Source: Oscillospiraceae bacterium
GTDB lineage: Bacteria; Bacillota; Clostridia; Oscillospirales; Oscillospiraceae
Reading direction: 5' to 3'
NCBI GenBank assembly: GCA_021771265.1
Contig: JAETPK010000010.1
Coordinates: 1-41,351, forward strand
DNA length: 41,351 nucleotides
The stretch's first letter is position 1. The number at the start of each line of letters is the position of its first letter. Positions 30,738 through 39,172 of the stretch are shown here, piece after piece. Below the pieces are notes generated by a model that saw only the letters and a program-made list of their open reading frames with translations, had not been told where the DNA came from and did not search any database. The translations under genes and the position numbers were made by a program.

Positions 30738-31946
30738 TTACTCAGCCAGCACGGAACGGAATGCCCCAACGGCGTCCTCCCCGGTGCGAAGCGTCTCCCG
30801 CTCCTTGATGAGCCGGATGCCCAGCTTGATGAGGGCCCGCTCCATCGGCAGGCGCAGCGCCGGGTCTGTGACGGTGCTGACCTCCGCCACCTTGGAGCTG
30901 CCCACCGTGCGGCGGATGATCTCCGTGCCGGCGTAGCCGAAGGAGTCCGCCATGACGCCGTCCAGATACGCCTTGCGGAATGCCGCCGTCCGGTAAAATG
31001 GGAAGCGGACCGTTTCTTCGTAGACCTGCTCCAGCTTTTCCCGGGTCAGATCCACCACCTCCCGGATGGTCCGCTCCAAGGCCGCGGCGGTCTCCGCCGC
31101 CTCCGGCTTGGTAAAGGCCCAGTTGGCCCAGGAGAAGAACAGGTTGCCCACCACATTTCCGATGTCATAGCCCATGGGGCCGTAAAAGGCGAATTCGGGG
31201 TCGATGACCTTGATGCCGGCTTCATTGGCAAACACGGAGCCGGAGTGGAGGTCGCCGTGGATGAGAGCCTGGGCGCAGTTCATGAAGCGGTCCCGCAGCT
31301 GGCCCACCTGGGCGTGGAGCGCCTCGTCCCGGTAGAGGTGCTCCTCCACGAAGGCCTCGTTGCCGGGGGTGATGGCATTGGTATGACGGAAATCGTAATA
31401 GGGCTCCGTCAGCACCAGCAGCTCCGTGATGTCGCACAGCTCCGGGTTGGTGAAAAACTTCACCCGGCGCTTTTTCTCCTGCCGGTCCACCACCAGGTCC
31501 GTGGTGGGCAGGAGGGTCCTGGCCAGGAACGTGGAGAGGTTCTCCGCCAGGTGGCCGTACACATGGCCCGCCGCCAGCTCTTTGCGGAGGTTGCCGTAGG
31601 CGGAGATATCCTCCATGGACAATGCCGCCATGGTCTCGTCATAGCGGTACACCTCCGGCACAAAGCCGGGGGCCAGCTCCCCCTCCAGCCGCAGGATCTC
31701 CGCCTCGATCTTGCTGCGGGTGATGTCCAGGGGCCGTCCGGAGGACCGCAGCAGCTTGTCCGCCTGCTTGATGATGACGGAGCGGCCGCTCTCCTTGGAC
31801 CAGACCTTAAATACGTAATTGATGTTGCCGTCACCGATCTCCGTGCAGGCGGTATCCTCCTCCGGCCGGAATATGCCCAGCACCTCCACGGCATACCGCT
31901 GTGCGTCCTCCGGCTTCATTAAAAAAAATTCCTGAAAATCGTTCAT
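30738..31946 (-). CDS. mtnK: 5-methylthioribose kinase (MtnK type)
   Basis: A 402-residue kinase of the APH-like fold matching MtnK: GDGNINYVFKVW nucleotide region, the catalytic ALIHGDLHSGSVF, and IDPEFAFYGPMGYDIGN. MtnK phosphorylates 5-methylthioribose at C1 in methionine salvage; relatives can act on 5-deoxyribose. No mtnA isomerase or aldolase is in the window, so the route after the kinase step lies elsewhere. AAAGGA precedes the start. Its position among nucleoside enzymes suggests it handles the sugar freed from MTA or 5'-deoxyadenosine. Confidence 0.93.
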   Translation of the reverse strand: MNDFQEFFLMKPEDAQRYAVEVLGIFRPEEDTACTEIGDGNINYVFKVWSKESGRSVIIKQADKLLRSSGRPLDITRSKIEAEILRLEGELAPGFVPEVYRYDETMAALSMEDISAYGNLRKELAAGHVYGHLAENLSTFLARTLLPTTDLVVDRQEKKRRVKFFTNPELCDITELLVLTEPYYDFRHTNAITPGNEAFVEEHLYRDEALHAQVGQLRDRFMNCAQALIHGDLHSGSVFANEAGIKVIDPEFAFYGPMGYDIGNVVGNLFFSWANWAFTKPEAAETAAALERTIREVVDLTREKLEQVYEETVRFPFYRTAAFRKAYLDGVMADSFGYAGTEIIRRTVGSSKVAEVSTVTDPALRLPMERALIKLGIRLIKERETLRTGEDAVGAFRSVLAE

Positions 31947-31975
31947 ATCGTATTCCTTTCCCGTCTTTTTTGTTG

Positions 31976-32392
31976 TCAGGTTTCTCGTCCGCTGCCCATA
32001 AAGGCCATGGGCAGCAGCTCCGCCGCCGTCATCTCCACCACCTCGGTGCCGGCGGAATTGGCCATGATGACCAGAATGTCCGGGTCAAAATCCACCAGGT
32101 ACTGCCGGCAGAAGGCGCAGGGAGAGACGGGCTTTTCCGCGTCGGACACCACAGCAATGGCCTCGAAGTCCGTGTGTCCCATGGACACAGCCTTCACCAT
32201 GGCGGTGCGCTCGGCGCAGATGCTGGAGAGGGTGGTGTGGAGCTCCACGTTGCAGCCGGTGACGATGTCGCCGCTTTTCGTCAGCAGGGCCGCGCCCACA
32301 TGGAAGCCGCTGAAGGCGCGGGCATTGTGGCGGGCCTCCGCCGCCATGGCGATGAGCCGCCGCTTCTGTGTCTGGTCCACGGTGTCCCTCAC
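31976..32392 (-). CDS. cdd: Cytidine deaminase
   Basis: A 138-residue zinc enzyme converting cytidine and deoxycytidine to uridine forms. Zinc motifs: CAERTAMVKA (Cys and catalytic Glu) and PCAFCRQ. The substrate-recognition segment VGAALLTKSGDIVTGCNVE is present; length fits the small tetrameric class. The start is taken as GTG at 32392, overlapping the upstream stop as GTGA, which implies translational coupling; no strong ribosome site is seen. The product uridine would feed the uridine phosphorylase encoded just upstream. Confidence 0.9.
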   Translation of the reverse strand: MRDTVDQTQKRRLIAMAAEARHNARAFSGFHVGAALLTKSGDIVTGCNVELHTTLSSICAERTAMVKAVSMGHTDFEAIAVVSDAEKPVSPCAFCRQYLVDFDPDILVIMANSAGTEVVEMTAAELLPMAFMGSGRET

Positions 32393-33225
32393 AGTCCGGG
32401 GAAGTAATATTTCTTCCCCTGCTCCGCCTTTTTCCGGTCCCACTCCGTCAGGATGCGGATGGCCTCCGCGCCCACCAGGCAGGCGTTGTACTCGCCCTGG
32501 GGCGTTTCGTCCCACTCGCCGGTGATGCGTTGGGCCACCACGGAGGCACACATGGCCGCCCGCTTGCCGAAAATGCGGCTGAGGGTGGTGACCGTGGCCC
32601 CCTCCATCTCAAAGTTCAGCACCCCGGCCTGCCGCAGGTCCTCGAACTCCGCGTCCAGCCGGGAGGGGCGGTAGCCGCCATAAGTCGTCCGGCACTGGCC
32701 GGTATAAAAGGAAGCACAGGTGCAGCCGGTGCCCACGTGATACCGCAGGCCCAGGTTTTCACAGGCCTGGACCAGGGCCAGGACCACCTCGTAGGAGGCG
32801 GCGGCCGGGTACTCCTCCCGGACGTACAGGCGGGAGGTGCCGTCCAGGCGGACGTTGGAATCGTTGATGATGATGTCGCCGATATGGATGTTCTCCTGAA
32901 TGGCGCCGGTGGTGCCCACCCGGATGAACGTATGGGTTCCCCGGGCAGCCAGATCCGTCAGGGTGCATTCCGTGCTGGGGCCGCCGATCCCCGTGGACCA
33001 GGCGCCCAGTTCCACCCCCTTGAAGGTGCCCACTGCCGCCGTCAGTCCCCGGGACAGCGTGTACAGCTTCGCGCCGCCGTCCCACTGCGCCGCCATCTTA
33101 GGCACCCGGTTGGGGTCTCCCGGCAGCAGCACATACCCCGGTGTCCGCTCCGGCGCCGCTTCGTCCACATGGCCCAGCTCCGAGGCGGACAATCCCCGGC
33201 GGGCCTCTTCGATCTGTTTACTCAC
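32389..33225 (-). CDS. udp: Uridine phosphorylase-type nucleoside phosphorylase
   Basis: A 278-residue hexameric-type nucleoside phosphorylase. Marks are LLPGDPNRV near the N-terminus, RVGTTGAIQ, and NFEMEGATV, which binds the ribose; the QCRTTYGGYRP region corresponds to the uracil-recognition part of uridine phosphorylases. The start is taken as GTG at 33225 with GGAGGG 7 nt upstream; an ATG five codons earlier contains that site and is less likely. It is the first gene of the minus nucleoside operon. Confidence 0.85.
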   Translation of the reverse strand: MSKQIEEARRGLSASELGHVDEAAPERTPGYVLLPGDPNRVPKMAAQWDGGAKLYTLSRGLTAAVGTFKGVELGAWSTGIGGPSTECTLTDLAARGTHTFIRVGTTGAIQENIHIGDIIINDSNVRLDGTSRLYVREEYPAAASYEVVLALVQACENLGLRYHVGTGCTCASFYTGQCRTTYGGYRPSRLDAEFEDLRQAGVLNFEMEGATVTTLSRIFGKRAAMCASVVAQRITGEWDETPQGEYNACLVGAEAIRILTEWDRKKAEQGKKYYFPGL

Positions 33226-33298
33226 TGTGCATCCCTCCATGCTCCGTGTTCATTTCCGGCCCTTTCAGCCGGGCTTTCTCCGCTTGTTTCTGCGTTGT

Positions 33299-33327
33299 AT
33301 TATTATGGTTTTTTGTCCGTTTGTCAA
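33299..33327 (-). promoter_or_regulatory. Promoter of the minus-strand nucleoside operon
   Basis: On the minus strand TTGACA (33327-33322), a 17-nt spacer and AATAAT (33304-33299). It drives the five-gene operon from uridine phosphorylase to the mini nucleoside-hydrolase-like gene. Confidence 0.75.
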
Positions 33328-33353
33328 TATTGGCCGCCCCTCGCGCCGTCAGT

Positions 33354-33370
33354 ATTGTTGTTTTTCGCAA
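33354..33370 (+). promoter_or_regulatory. Candidate operator between divergent nucleoside operons
   Basis: ATTGTTGTTTTTCGCAA resembles the GTTGTTGTTTTTTG stretch in the alcohol dehydrogenase promoter (27364-27379) and the GTTGTTGTTGTTT stretch at 27164. It lies between the divergent promoters and could be a shared DeoR site. The rest of 33241-33577 holds the two promoters and a leader with no gene. Confidence 0.35.
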
Positions 33371-33439
33371 ATTCAAGCGTTCCTTTTTGTTTAATTGTGT
33401 TGAATCCGAGTGGAACATTCTACTTTTTCAAAACTCAAA

Positions 33440-33469
33440 TTGACAAAATACTCTGCCGCGTTCTATAAT
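33440..33469 (+). promoter_or_regulatory. Promoter of the BMP-ABC nucleoside uptake operon
   Basis: Consensus TTGACA (33440-33445), an 18-nt spacer and consensus TATAAT (33464-33469). The leader of about 100 nt shows no recognised riboswitch. Confidence 0.88.
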
Positions 33470-33577
33470 ATCAACTAAACGGAGAATTTTGTCGCCTGCT
33501 TCTCTGCTGTTTGAGGCGGTGACGGATTTCTTCTTCCCCGCATTTCAAAATAACAAATAAAAGTTGGAGGAAAAAAC

Positions 33578-34654
33578 ATGAAAAAGGCTTTTGCACTGTT
33601 CCTGGCTTTGGTGCTGTCCATGTCTTTGATGACGGCATGCGGCTCCAAGAAGGAGGAGACCCCTGCCGCCGCTCCCGAGGGCGGCGAGACCAGCGGCGAA
33701 GCCCTGCCCGGCGAGGGCATGAAGATCGCCCTGGTGTGCGACAAGGTGGGCACCCAGGTGTTCCTGACCCAGATGGTGGATGCTCTGAACGAAGCCGCCG
33801 AGAAGTATGGCTTCGAGCCCACTGTGGCTGAGTGCGCCGACAGCGCCGCGTTTGAGGACAACATGCGCGCCCTGGTGGCCGAGGACTATGACCTCATCAT
33901 CGGCGGCGGCTGGCAGGCCGGCGACGCCATCAACAAGCTGGCCAATGAGTATCCCGACGCCGCTGACTACGCTCTGATCGACTCCGAGGTGGAGGCCGAG
34001 AACGTCAAGTGCATCTCCTACCGCGAGCAGGAGGGCGCTTACCTCATCGGTATGCTGGCCGCTCTGACCACCGACGGCGAGTCTCATATGTACGGCGCCG
34101 TCCACGTCAACGAGGGTCCCGGTTCCTGGAAGTGGCGTTACGGCTACATGGAGGGCGTGAAGTCCATCGATCCCGATGCCCAGTTCGTGTTCAACTATAC
34201 CGCCTCCTATTCTGACCCCGCCAAGGCCAAGGAGCTGGCCATCCAGCAGTACGAGCAGGGCTGCGTGTTCATCAACTCCGCTGCCGCCGGCGGCGACAGC
34301 GGCACCTTCGAGGCCGCCAAGGAGAAGGGCTTCTATACCTCCGGCCAGGACGTGGATCTGACCGACCCCAACAACCCCTACATCGTCACCTCTCAGATCA
34401 AGGACACCTATCAGACCGTCTGGAATCTGATCGATGAGTACTTCAGCGACAACTATTCCGTTGAGAATTCCGTCTGGGGCGTGACTGAGGGCACCATCGG
34501 CGCCGTGTATGTCACCCACGAGACTGAAAATCCCCGCAGCGAGCGTTTGACGGACGATGAGATCGCCCAGGTCAAGGATGCCGCCGCCAAGATCGCTTCC
34601 GGCGAGCTGAACCTGGCCGATTATCCCAGCGAGGAAGAATATTTCGCCGGCTGA
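33578..34654 (+). CDS. BMP-family ABC transporter substrate-binding lipoprotein
   Basis: A 358-residue lipoprotein. The signal peptide ends in the lipobox LMTAC (Cys at about residue 22), followed by a low-complexity Ala/Gly/Glu linker. The mature part is a BMP/PnrA-type periplasmic-binding fold (KIALVCDKVGTQVFLTQMVD, then LIIGGGWQAGDAINKLA, KWRYGYMEGVK). BMP proteins bind purine nucleosides on the cell surface and deliver them to the ABC permease. GGAGG precedes the ATG. A terminator-like hairpin after the gene would keep its transcript more abundant than the rest of the operon. Confidence 0.93.
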   Translation: MKKAFALFLALVLSMSLMTACGSKKEETPAAAPEGGETSGEALPGEGMKIALVCDKVGTQVFLTQMVDALNEAAEKYGFEPTVAECADSAAFEDNMRALVAEDYDLIIGGGWQAGDAINKLANEYPDAADYALIDSEVEAENVKCISYREQEGAYLIGMLAALTTDGESHMYGAVHVNEGPGSWKWRYGYMEGVKSIDPDAQFVFNYTASYSDPAKAKELAIQQYEQGCVFINSAAAGGDSGTFEAAKEKGFYTSGQDVDLTDPNNPYIVTSQIKDTYQTVWNLIDEYFSDNYSVENSVWGVTEGTIGAVYVTHETENPRSERLTDDEIAQVKDAAAKIASGELNLADYPSEEEYFAG

Positions 34655-34714
34655 GCCTGCTACAAGGACGTCTGCTGGGAAGGGACATTGATCCCTTCCG
34701 TAGTCCAAGCCCAC

Positions 34715-34756
34715 AAAAGCAGACGGGAAGATCGCTTCTTCCCGTCTGCTTTTTTC
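34715..34756 (+). terminator. Intra-operon terminator after the binding protein gene
   Basis: A 16-bp perfect stem AAAAGCAGACGGGAAG/CTTCCCGTCTGCTTTT (34715-34730 and 34738-34753) followed by more Ts. Located between the binding protein and ATPase genes, it probably allows partial readthrough. Confidence 0.85.
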
Positions 34757-34843
34757 TAAGGATGTCCCGCCTCCCGGACGGCAGCATTTCTGCCGCCGGG
34801 GAGACGGTACAGACCATATCAAGGAAAGGACAGGTGTATTCCC

Positions 34844-36358
34844 TTGCTGCTGGAAATGAAACACATCACCAAGGTATACGGCTCCCTTTACGCCAACGAC
34901 GACGTGCATCTCACCCTGGACAAGGGCGAGATCCTGGCGGTGGTGGGAGAGAACGGTGCCGGCAAATCCACCCTCATGAAGATCCTCTATGGACTGGAGC
35001 AGCCCACTTCCGGCGAGATCTATCTCAACGGTGAGCTGCAGCACTTCCGCTCCCCCCATGACGCCATCGCCAAAAAGATCGGCATGGTCCAGCAGCACTT
35101 CATGCTGCTGGAGCCCTGCACCGTGGCGGAAAACATCGTCTATGGCCGGGAGCCCCGGAAAAACGGCCTCTTTTTTGACCGGAGCGCCGCCATCCGCATC
35201 ACGGAGGAGCTGTGCGACAAGTACGGTCTCCACATCGATCCCCGGCGGCTGGTAAAGGACTGCCCTGTGGGCCTTCAGCAACGGGTGGAGATCCTGAAGG
35301 TCCTGTATCAGGACGCGGACATCATCATTTTTGACGAGCCCTCCGCCGTGCTGACCCCCCAGGAGGTGGGCGAGCTGCTGGCCACCATGCGCAAGCTGGC
35401 TCAAATGGGCAAGAGCATCATTATCATCACCCACAAGCTCCATGAGGTCATGACTGTGGCGGACCGGGTCATGGTCATGCGGCTGGGCAAGTATATCCAA
35501 GAGATGCCCAAGAGCGAAACCTCCATTGAGGAGATGTCCTTCCTCATGGTGGGCCGCCACATCGTGGAGCGGGAAGTCCCTCCCCAAGAGACCACCGGCA
35601 CCGTGCTGGACGTGCAAGACCTGGTGTTGGCCGGCCCCGATGAGAAAAACATTCTGGACCATTTCAGCATTCACGTGGATGCCGGTGAGATCGTGGGCAT
35701 CGCCGGCGTGTCCGGCAATGGCCAGTCGGAGCTGATCCAATGCCTGACAGGCCTGCTGCCTCCCACCTCCGGCCAAGTAGTGCTGAGGGGCCAGAACATG
35801 GCGGGCCGCAGCGTGGGCGACATTCGGAGCGCCGGCTGCGCCTGCATCCCGGAGGATCGGTATCTGTGGGGCTGCGCCGCCAAGGCCTCGCTGACGGAGA
35901 CCTCCATCATGGCCCACCAATACAAGCCGGAGCTGTCCAGGCACGGCCTGTTGAACAGCAAGGGCGCCAAGGGCTTTACCCAGAAGCTGCTGAACGATTA
36001 CGACGTCCGCAACAGCGGCCAGTCTCAAAAGGCCGGCGAGCTGTCCGGCGGCAACATCCAAAAGCTCATCGTTGCCCGGGAAATGGAGCAGAATTCCCCC
36101 CTGCTCATCGCGGCGGAGCCTACCCGGGGCGTGGACATTGGTGCCATTGAGTTCATCCACAACAAGCTGCTGCAAAAGCGGGAAAAGGGCGACGCCGTGC
36201 TGCTGATCTCCTCGGAGCTGACGGAGATCATGTCCCTGTCCGACCGCATTTACGTCATTTACGAGGGCCACGCCGCCGGCGAGTTTCGCAAGGCGGATGC
36301 CACGGAGGAAGCCCTTGGCATCCTGATGATGGGAGGTACGCTCCATGAAAACGAATGA
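34844..36358 (+). CDS. Nucleoside ABC transporter ATP-binding protein (double ATPase)
   Basis: A 504-residue protein with two fused ABC ATPase domains, as in sugar/nucleoside-type importers. The first has the P-loop GENGAGKST (about 35-43) and DEPSAVL Walker B. The second has GVSGNGQSEL, ELSGGNIQKL signature and EPTRGVD. The first signature is degenerate (CPVGLQQR), usual for this class. The start appears to be TTG at 34844 with AAGGAAAGGACAGG upstream; an ATG four codons later is an alternative. Its 3' end overlaps the permease gene by 14 nt. Confidence 0.93.
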   Translation: MLLEMKHITKVYGSLYANDDVHLTLDKGEILAVVGENGAGKSTLMKILYGLEQPTSGEIYLNGELQHFRSPHDAIAKKIGMVQQHFMLLEPCTVAENIVYGREPRKNGLFFDRSAAIRITEELCDKYGLHIDPRRLVKDCPVGLQQRVEILKVLYQDADIIIFDEPSAVLTPQEVGELLATMRKLAQMGKSIIIITHKLHEVMTVADRVMVMRLGKYIQEMPKSETSIEEMSFLMVGRHIVEREVPPQETTGTVLDVQDLVLAGPDEKNILDHFSIHVDAGEIVGIAGVSGNGQSELIQCLTGLLPPTSGQVVLRGQNMAGRSVGDIRSAGCACIPEDRYLWGCAAKASLTETSIMAHQYKPELSRHGLLNSKGAKGFTQKLLNDYDVRNSGQSQKAGELSGGNIQKLIVAREMEQNSPLLIAAEPTRGVDIGAIEFIHNKLLQKREKGDAVLLISSELTEIMSLSDRIYVIYEGHAAGEFRKADATEEALGILMMGGTLHENE

Positions 36359-37451
36359 GACCCGGAACGCGGCGTGGAAGGGCATTGCCCTGCGGGGCTG
36401 GCAGGCACTGCGCCAGCCTTTGGTGGCCACGATCTTTGGCCTGCTGGTAGGCGCCGCAGTCATTCTGGCCTGCGGCCACAACCCCATCGAGGTCTATAAG
36501 GAAATGTTTGAAAAGTCCTTTTTCAAGCCCTATTACCTCTTCTCCACCCTGACCCGCGCCACGCCCATCATCATCTGCGCCATGGCCGTCGGCATGTCCT
36601 GGCGGGCCGGCTACATCAACTTGGGCGTGGAGGGTCAAATGGTCACCGGCACCCTGGTGGCCACCGTCGTGGCGCTGTTCATGCCCGGTCCCCCCATTCT
36701 GGTGGCCATCATCGCGTGGCTCGCCGGTATGGCCGCCGGCGCCCTGTATGCGCTGCTTCCCTCCGTCCTCACCTGGAAGTTCAATGTCAGCATGGTCATC
36801 ACCACCCTGATGCTGAACTATGTGGCCAACTACATCGCCAGTTATTTCGTCACCTATCCCCTGAAGGATACCTCCGGCGACGGTCTGGCCCTCCAGACGC
36901 CGGAGATCGCCGCGGAAATGCGGCTGCCCCGCCTGTCTTCCACCTCCACCTTCAACGCCGGGTTCATCGTGGCTATTTTGGTGGTGGTGTTCATGGTGTT
37001 CATCACCCGCAAGACCGTGTTTGGCTACGAATCCAAGATGGGCGGTTTCAACCCCTCCTTCGCCCGCTACGGCGGTACGAAGCAGGTGCGGGTCATGCTC
37101 ATTACCATGGCGCTGGCCGGCGCCATCGCTTCCATGGCGGGCTCCGCTGAGGTCTTTGGCTTGAAATACCGCTACGCCGACGGAATGCTCTCCTCCACCA
37201 GCTATGCCTGGACCGGTCTGCAGGCCGCCCTGATCGCTGATCTGGACCCGGTGGGCATGTTCTTTATATCGATTTTCCTGTCCGGCCTTCAGATCGGCGG
37301 CAGCGCGATCCAGCGCTCTCTGGGCATCCCCCTGGAGATTGCCACCATTATTCAGTGCTGCATCACTCTGTTCGTCTCTGTGAAGCTCGTGATCCGCTTT
37401 GTCAAAAAGCCCAAGCCCGCCGCGTCCGCGAAAGGAGGTGCCCAGGCATGA
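36345..37451 (+). CDS. Nucleoside ABC transporter permease 1
   Basis: A 368-residue membrane protein of the branched-chain/ribose-type permease family (BPD_transp_2), with about nine membrane segments. The NLGVEGQMV segment and GYESKMGGFNPSFARYGG cytoplasmic loop are typical of the larger permease of BMP-type nucleoside transporters. GGGAGG within the ATPase gene's end serves it. Its TGA overlaps the next start codon as ATGA, indicating coupled translation of the two permeases. Confidence 0.92.
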   Translation: MKTNETRNAAWKGIALRGWQALRQPLVATIFGLLVGAAVILACGHNPIEVYKEMFEKSFFKPYYLFSTLTRATPIIICAMAVGMSWRAGYINLGVEGQMVTGTLVATVVALFMPGPPILVAIIAWLAGMAAGALYALLPSVLTWKFNVSMVITTLMLNYVANYIASYFVTYPLKDTSGDGLALQTPEIAAEMRLPRLSSTSTFNAGFIVAILVVVFMVFITRKTVFGYESKMGGFNPSFARYGGTKQVRVMLITMALAGAIASMAGSAEVFGLKYRYADGMLSSTSYAWTGLQAALIADLDPVGMFFISIFLSGLQIGGSAIQRSLGIPLEIATIIQCCITLFVSVKLVIRFVKKPKPAASAKGGAQA

Positions 37452-38350
37452 ACAGCGCGTATATCGCCTCCGTCATCAACTCCACCCTGCGCTCCACCAC
37501 CCCCATCCTGCTGGCCGCTCTGGGCTGCGCCATCTGCAGCCGAGTAGGTGTGTTCAACGTGGCGCTGGAAGCCCAGATGCTCATTGCCTGCTTCACTTCC
37601 ATCGCCGTGAACTATTTTACCTCCAGCGTGCTGCTGTCCGTGCTGGCCGGTGTCCTCTCCGGCGCGTTGGTGGGCGCCGTCGTGGCCATCCTGCAGGTAA
37701 AGTACAAGGCGGCCGATATGGTGGTCGGTACCGCGCTGAACCTGTTGGTGGGCGCCATCACCACATTCCTTTTGTATCTCATTTTCGGCCTGCGGGGCAA
37801 GCTGGTGGACAACCGCCTGGTGTCCCTCAGCAAGATCAACCTGCCTGTCATCAAGGACATCCCCTTCCTGGGCCGCGTCCTGGAAAACCTCACCATCATC
37901 GACTACCTGTCCTACATCATCGCCATCGTGTTGTTCGTGTACCTTTTCAAGACAGTGGCGGGCTTCCGCACGTTGTCCGTGGGCATCAACAAGCCCGCGG
38001 CGGAGAGCCTTGGCACCAAGGCCACCCGCATCCAGATGGAGATGGTCACTCTGTCCGGCGCGTTGTGCGGCCTGGGCGGCGTGGTACTGAGCATGGGCCA
38101 GGTGACCATGTTCACGGAGAACATGACCTCCGGCCGGGGCTTCATTGCCATGGCCGCTGCTTCCCTGGGCATGTCCCATCCCCTGCTGGTCATTGCCTCC
38201 AGCCTGTTCTTCGGCCTGTGCCAGGGCATCGGCCTGGCTCTCCAGAACGTGGTGAAGGCGCAGCTGACCAACACGCTTCCCTACATCGCCACCATCGTGG
38301 CCCTGGTCCTGTTCAGTAAACGGAACAGCTCCGCCAAGCTGAAAAAGTAA
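37448..38350 (+). CDS. Nucleoside ABC transporter permease 2
   Basis: A 300-residue membrane protein of the same family and the second half of the membrane channel (TPILLAALGCAICSRVGVFN, NVALEAQML, then LSVGINKPAAESLGTKATRI in the coupling loop). The start at 37448 has a strong AAAGGAGGTG. It forms a heterodimer with permease 1 by family knowledge. A 66-nt gap without a clear terminator separates it from the nucleoside phosphorylase gene, so transport and catabolism are likely co-transcribed. Confidence 0.92.
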   Translation: MNSAYIASVINSTLRSTTPILLAALGCAICSRVGVFNVALEAQMLIACFTSIAVNYFTSSVLLSVLAGVLSGALVGAVVAILQVKYKAADMVVGTALNLLVGAITTFLLYLIFGLRGKLVDNRLVSLSKINLPVIKDIPFLGRVLENLTIIDYLSYIIAIVLFVYLFKTVAGFRTLSVGINKPAAESLGTKATRIQMEMVTLSGALCGLGGVVLSMGQVTMFTENMTSGRGFIAMAAASLGMSHPLLVIASSLFFGLCQGIGLALQNVVKAQLTNTLPYIATIVALVLFSKRNSSAKLKK

Positions 38351-38416
38351 ACACAAAAACCGCCCCGCATCAGCGGGCCGGTCCCATATCCGGTGTTCTG
38401 AAAAGGAGAAACCACT

Positions 38417-39163
38417 ATGTCTGAAAAGAACCTGCTGCCCTGCATCCATGTGGCCGAGGGGGACATCCCGCCCCGGGTGCTGGTGTGCGGCGACCCCCAG
38501 CGCGCCCAGCGGATCTCCCAGCGGCTGGAGAACCCCCGGTGCCTGGCCCAGAACCGGGAATACTGGACCTATGTAGGCGAGTACAAGGGCGTGCCCGTTG
38601 CCGTCACCTCCCACGGTGTGGGCTGCGGCGGCGCCGCCATCGCTTTTGAGAGCCTGTGGCGGGCCGGCGCCAAGGTCATCATCCGCACCGGCACCTGCGG
38701 CGGCATGCAGCCGGACGTCACCGCCGGCAGCATTGTGGTGGCCACCGCCGCCTGCCGGGAGGAGGGCGTCACGGAAAAGATGATCCCCCTGTCCTATCCG
38801 GCAGTGGCCGACAGCGAGGTGGTCGCCGCCCTGCTGGACGCCGCCCGGCAGCAAAGCATCCCTGTCCACAAGGGCATCGTGCTGACGCAGGCCCTGTTTT
38901 ATCCCGGCTTCCTGGAGTCCACGGTGAAACTGTATGCCAAGGCCGGCGTAAAGGCCATGGAAAACGAGGTGGCTTCTCTTCTGGTGGTGGCCTCTCTGCA
39001 TGGCGTAAAGGCCGGCGCCATCATCGCCGTGGACGCTCCCGCCTTCGAGCTGGTGGGCGTGGATGGCTATAACCAGACCGCTGACGGCGGCAACGTGGTC
39101 CAGGCTGTGGAGGACGAGATCTCCATCGCTCTGGATGCCGTTATCCGCGTGCCTTTGGACTGA
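38417..39163 (+). CDS. Nucleoside phosphorylase (PNP_UDP_1 family)
   Basis: A 248-residue hexameric-type phosphorylase. Phosphate site: VLVCGDPQRAQRI and IIRTGTCGGMQ; ribose-binding segment: AMENEVASLLVV, where most relatives have EME. It is distinct from the uridine phosphorylase at 32389 and the trimeric PNP at 24157, making three phosphorylase types in one region. Base preference cannot be set from sequence alone. AAAGGAGAAACC precedes the ATG. It lies directly after the importer genes. Confidence 0.85.
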   Translation: MSEKNLLPCIHVAEGDIPPRVLVCGDPQRAQRISQRLENPRCLAQNREYWTYVGEYKGVPVAVTSHGVGCGGAAIAFESLWRAGAKVIIRTGTCGGMQPDVTAGSIVVATAACREEGVTEKMIPLSYPAVADSEVVAALLDAARQQSIPVHKGIVLTQALFYPGFLESTVKLYAKAGVKAMENEVASLLVVASLHGVKAGAIIAVDAPAFELVGVDGYNQTADGGNVVQAVEDEISIALDAVIRVPLD

Positions 39164-39172
39164 GAGGGCGCC

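Noticed and set aside
33470-33577. A purine riboswitch in the leader of the nucleoside uptake operon
   Set aside because: The leader was scanned for the conserved three-way junction pattern and nothing convincing was seen; regulation by DeoR is simpler.
33545-36487. A 980-codon open frame on the minus strand
   Set aside because: It is antisense to the BMP lipoprotein and ATPase genes, both of which carry clear motifs and promoters.
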